Origin: Muribaculaceae bacterium
GTDB lineage: Bacteria > Bacteroidota > Bacteroidia > Bacteroidales > Muribaculaceae
Assembly: GCA_017424575.1 (NCBI GenBank)
Contig: JAFOYQ010000048.1
Location: 1 to 44,703 of the forward strand
Direction: 5' to 3'
DNA length: 44,703 nt
Shown here: positions 42,965-44,703 of the stretch, one piece after another
Numbering within the stretch: the stretch's first letter is position 1
Layout of the letters: the number at the start of each line of letters is the position of its first letter
Notes under the pieces: model-generated
What the model was told of the DNA's origin: nothing
Database searches by the model: none
The model's input: only the letters and a program-made list of their open reading frames with translations
Made by a program: the position numbers and the translations under genes

Positions 42965-43516
42965 TTATGAAATAATAGCAAGGAATTTCACTGTTTCACC
43001 TCCCACTGTGCGCATGCCATGAAGCAATGTAGCATCAAACATAATACTATCTCCTACGCTAAGAATTGTTGATTTGCCATCAACTACGATTTCCATTTTT
43101 CCTTGCAACACGTAGTTAAATTCTTGACCTTGGTGAGAGTTCATTGTCATAGGTTTATCGGCATCTACTGGCTCTACTGTAACAATAAATGGCGACACCA
43201 CACGATTAGCAAATCCTGCAGCGAGGTCTTGATAGCTATATGCTTTTGTGCGTTCTACCTTTATTCCTTTTCCCGCACGAGTCACAAAGTAGGATTGCAT
43301 CTTAGGTTCTTCACCAAAAAGCAATGCTGTTAACTCAATTCCATATCTTGCGGCTATGCGATGAAGGAAACTCACAGGAATATCTTTTACACCTGTTTCA
43401 TAATTAGTGTATTCTTGTGGAGTCACTCCACAATCGGCAGCAAATTCCTCTACCGACAATTCAAGAGCGTCACGCAATCCTTGCAAACGATTTGCTACTT
43501 CTTGTATATGATTCAT
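42965..43516 (-). CDS. XRE-family transcriptional regulator with cupin domain
   Basis: 183 residues from ATG 43516 (MNHIQEVANRL). The longer frame to 43615 lies upstream of the -7 box at 43552-43559. Residues about 5-60 are a Cro/CI-type helix-turn-helix (LRDALELSVEEFAADCGVTP). Residues about 105-180 are a cupin (GQEFNYVLQGKMEIVVDG, SIMFDATLLHGMRTVGG), which would bind a small ligand. This arrangement is common in regulators of acyl-CoA, polyamine or amino-acid metabolism. Being the first gene of the operon with the acyl-CoA synthetase, it may regulate its own operon in response to the acid or acyl-CoA. Confidence 0.92.
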   Translation of the reverse strand: MNHIQEVANRLQGLRDALELSVEEFAADCGVTPQEYTNYETGVKDIPVSFLHRIAARYGIELTALLFGEEPKMQSYFVTRAGKGIKVERTKAYSYQDLAAGFANRVVSPFIVTVEPVDADKPMTMNSHQGQEFNYVLQGKMEIVVDGKSTILSVGDSIMFDATLLHGMRTVGGETVKFLAIIS

Positions 43517-43551
43517 AAGCAATATGTTTTTATGATTTTCTATTTTGACAA

Positions 43552-43559
43552 CAAAAATA
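43552..43559 (-). promoter_or_regulatory. Putative -7 box for the XRE-cupin operon
   Basis: The minus strand reads TATTTTTG (TAnnTTTG), 36-43 bp before ATG 43516. It settles the start codon choice. Confidence 0.5.
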
Positions 43560-43650
43560 ATACTTTTTCCCCTATAATTATAGCATATTGAAAGAAAAAT
43601 GCGGTTTATACACACATTTTTTCATCATATTCTACTCTCATCACTCCAAA

Positions 43651-43688
43651 CAAAAAAACAACCGACACACTTAAGTGCATCGGTTGTT
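43651..43688 (-). terminator. Intrinsic terminator after the partial secreted protein gene
   Basis: AACAACCGA (43657-43665) pairs with TCGGTTGTT (43680-43688), with an inner CACTT/AAGTG stem. The minus strand continues with a run of seven T. It lies 26 bp beyond the stop at 43714. Confidence 0.85.
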
Positions 43689-43713
43689 TAGGTTATATGG
43701 AAGTAATCTACGA

Positions 43714-44703
43714 TTATTTCACATGTTTCAATGACACAACGCCATCAGCAGTTGTAACTTTGATTACATAAGCACCTGTAGCAAGGTGGTTGATGTCGAA
43801 TGTTGACAAACCTTCTACATTAGCCGACTCTACGAGTTGACCAGCCATATTGAAGATTTCAATCATTTCAGCATCAGCAAGCACGACTGCATTTTCGCTA
43901 TTCACATACACCTTCGCTTCGTCGCTTGTTACACCTTCAACACCTGCACCTGCATTGTAAACAAATGAGATTACCTCAGAGTAGTCAGTTTTCTTCGATG
44001 CCGAAGCAGCTGTTTTGTATGCACCTTGAGCACGCACGTAGTAAGTAGTACCGTCAACAAGTTTAGCCGATGAAATTGTGATTTCGCCAGCAGGTTTTGT
44101 AGCATATTCAAGGTCGGTCAAAGTGTAAGCAGTTTTACCTGTACGGCCAAATGTTGCTGTTTTTGAAATTTCGATAGTTACCGAAGTAAGACCATCGTAA
44201 GGTTCTACTTCAATAGGCTCATTGCTAAACACAGTTGCACCATTAGAAAGTGGACGTGCTAATTTAGGAGCATTATATGAAGCCACTTCGAGTGTTTTGA
44301 ATACTACAGCATCACTTGTTGATGTGATACCATCTTTTGCAGCTGTTACACGCACATAGTAGTCATTGTAAGATGAAAGTGTGCGAGCAGGCACTGTCAA
44401 TGATGAATTTTTAGTTGTAGCAGAGTAAACTACCTTTTCAAAGTCAGAAGCTTTTGAAATTTCCATTGTAAATTCACAACCATCAATAGGAGTCCATGAG
44501 ATAGTAGGAGTCAACGACACTCCTGTTGCTTCATTAGCAGGAGCAGTGATTGAAATTTTTGATGCTACAAACGAACCTGTTGCCGACATTTGATCAAGAG
44601 CATTAGGTTTCTTTGAAATCACACGCCAATAGTAAGTTTTACCAGCTTCTACAGTAGCTTCAAGAGCTGTAATCGAAACTTTCTTTTCATCAGTTTCAGC
44701 ATC
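43714..44703 (-). CDS. Secreted multi-domain protein, C-terminal part, with sorting domain
   Basis: Cut by the window edge: the frame is open through 44703 (330 codons seen), and the GTG at 44622 is an internal Val, not a start. Two or more fibronectin/Ig-like domains are visible: TGVSLTPTISWTPIDGCEFTMEISK, then YYVRVTAAKDG, then TTYYVRAQGAYKTA, which resemble fibronectin type III. The last 75 residues (EIFNMAGQLVESANV...GAYVIKVTTADGVVSLKHVK) form a Por/T9SS-type C-terminal sorting domain, so the protein is likely secreted and perhaps attached to the cell surface. The N-terminal domain and any catalytic function are outside the window. Confidence 0.8.
   Translation of the reverse strand, partial: DAETDEKKVSITALEATVEAGKTYYWRVISKKPNALDQMSATGSFVASKISITAPANEATGVSLTPTISWTPIDGCEFTMEISKASDFEKVVYSATTKNSSLTVPARTLSSYNDYYVRVTAAKDGITSTSDAVVFKTLEVASYNAPKLARPLSNGATVFSNEPIEVEPYDGLTSVTIEISKTATFGRTGKTAYTLTDLEYATKPAGEITISSAKLVDGTTYYVRAQGAYKTAASASKKTDYSEVISFVYNAGAGVEGVTSDEAKVYVNSENAVVLADAEMIEIFNMAGQLVESANVEGLSTFDINHLATGAYVIKVTTADGVVSLKHVK

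Noticed and set aside
43517..43615. 33-codon extension of the XRE-cupin gene
   Set aside because: The -7 box at 43552-43559 lies within it, and the family starts near MNHIQEVANRL.

Overview
The window reads as chromosomal DNA of a Bacteroidales bacterium (phylum Bacteroidota; a Muribaculaceae-like gut lineage is my guess, not proven). The evidence is the -7 box of the TAnnTTTG type in front of many genes, Por/T9SS-like C-terminal sorting domains, a fused SecDF, MnmD without a fused MnmC2, SusE/F-like starch-binding modules, and TPR/barrel outer-membrane pairs. Base composition is moderately AT-rich. TAA, TGA and TAG are all used as stops.

Layout. 1-1.4 kb: a GxxExxY gene between copies of a short repeat, then folA (dihydrofolate reductase) and tRNA-Arg(CCT). 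1.4-5.1 kb: a large secreted protein built from a tandem internal duplication, with a 0.4 kb non-coding stretch behind it that carries another copy of the repeat and a palindrome-rich tract. 5.1-10.9 kb: housekeeping genes on the minus strand: dnaX, rlmN-mnmD (rRNA/tRNA modification), a U32 peptidase-family protein (TrhP-like) and slyD. 11.0-13.4 kb: a HpaII-type (CCGG) restriction-modification system, overlapping R and M genes, placed downstream of ctpA-mfd (13.5-18.5 kb). 18.6-18.9 kb: two identical tRNA-Asn genes. 18.9-20.6 kb: radical SAM protein and LD-carboxypeptidase. 20.8-22.8 kb: an acetyl-xylan-esterase-like gene behind a NrtR-type Nudix regulator. 22.8-23.3 kb: a regulatory region with inverted repeats and an apparent stand-alone short transcript. 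23.3-26.0 kb: two plus-strand genes of unknown role, a large coiled-coil protein and a DUF4112 membrane protein. 26.0-30.1 kb: topA-rluA-pfkB operon. 30.3-33.2 kb: secDF, cut by an in-frame TAG. 33.4-38.2 kb: TPR protein plus plug-less outer-membrane barrel. 38.5-43.5 kb: XRE-cupin regulator, acyl-CoA synthetase, proB, proA, lipoprotein. 43.7 kb to the edge: the C-terminal part of a secreted fibronectin-like protein.

The most unusual items are the amber codon inside the fused secDF reading frame, the strong scarcity of CCGG in a genome carrying a CCGG-specific R-M system, the N-terminal extension on its methyltransferase, the orphan leader-like RNA at 23.0 kb with a perfect 16-bp palindrome at its promoter, and the uncharacterised coiled-coil/DUF4112 gene pair. 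All identifications are from reading motifs by eye; no database search was run.
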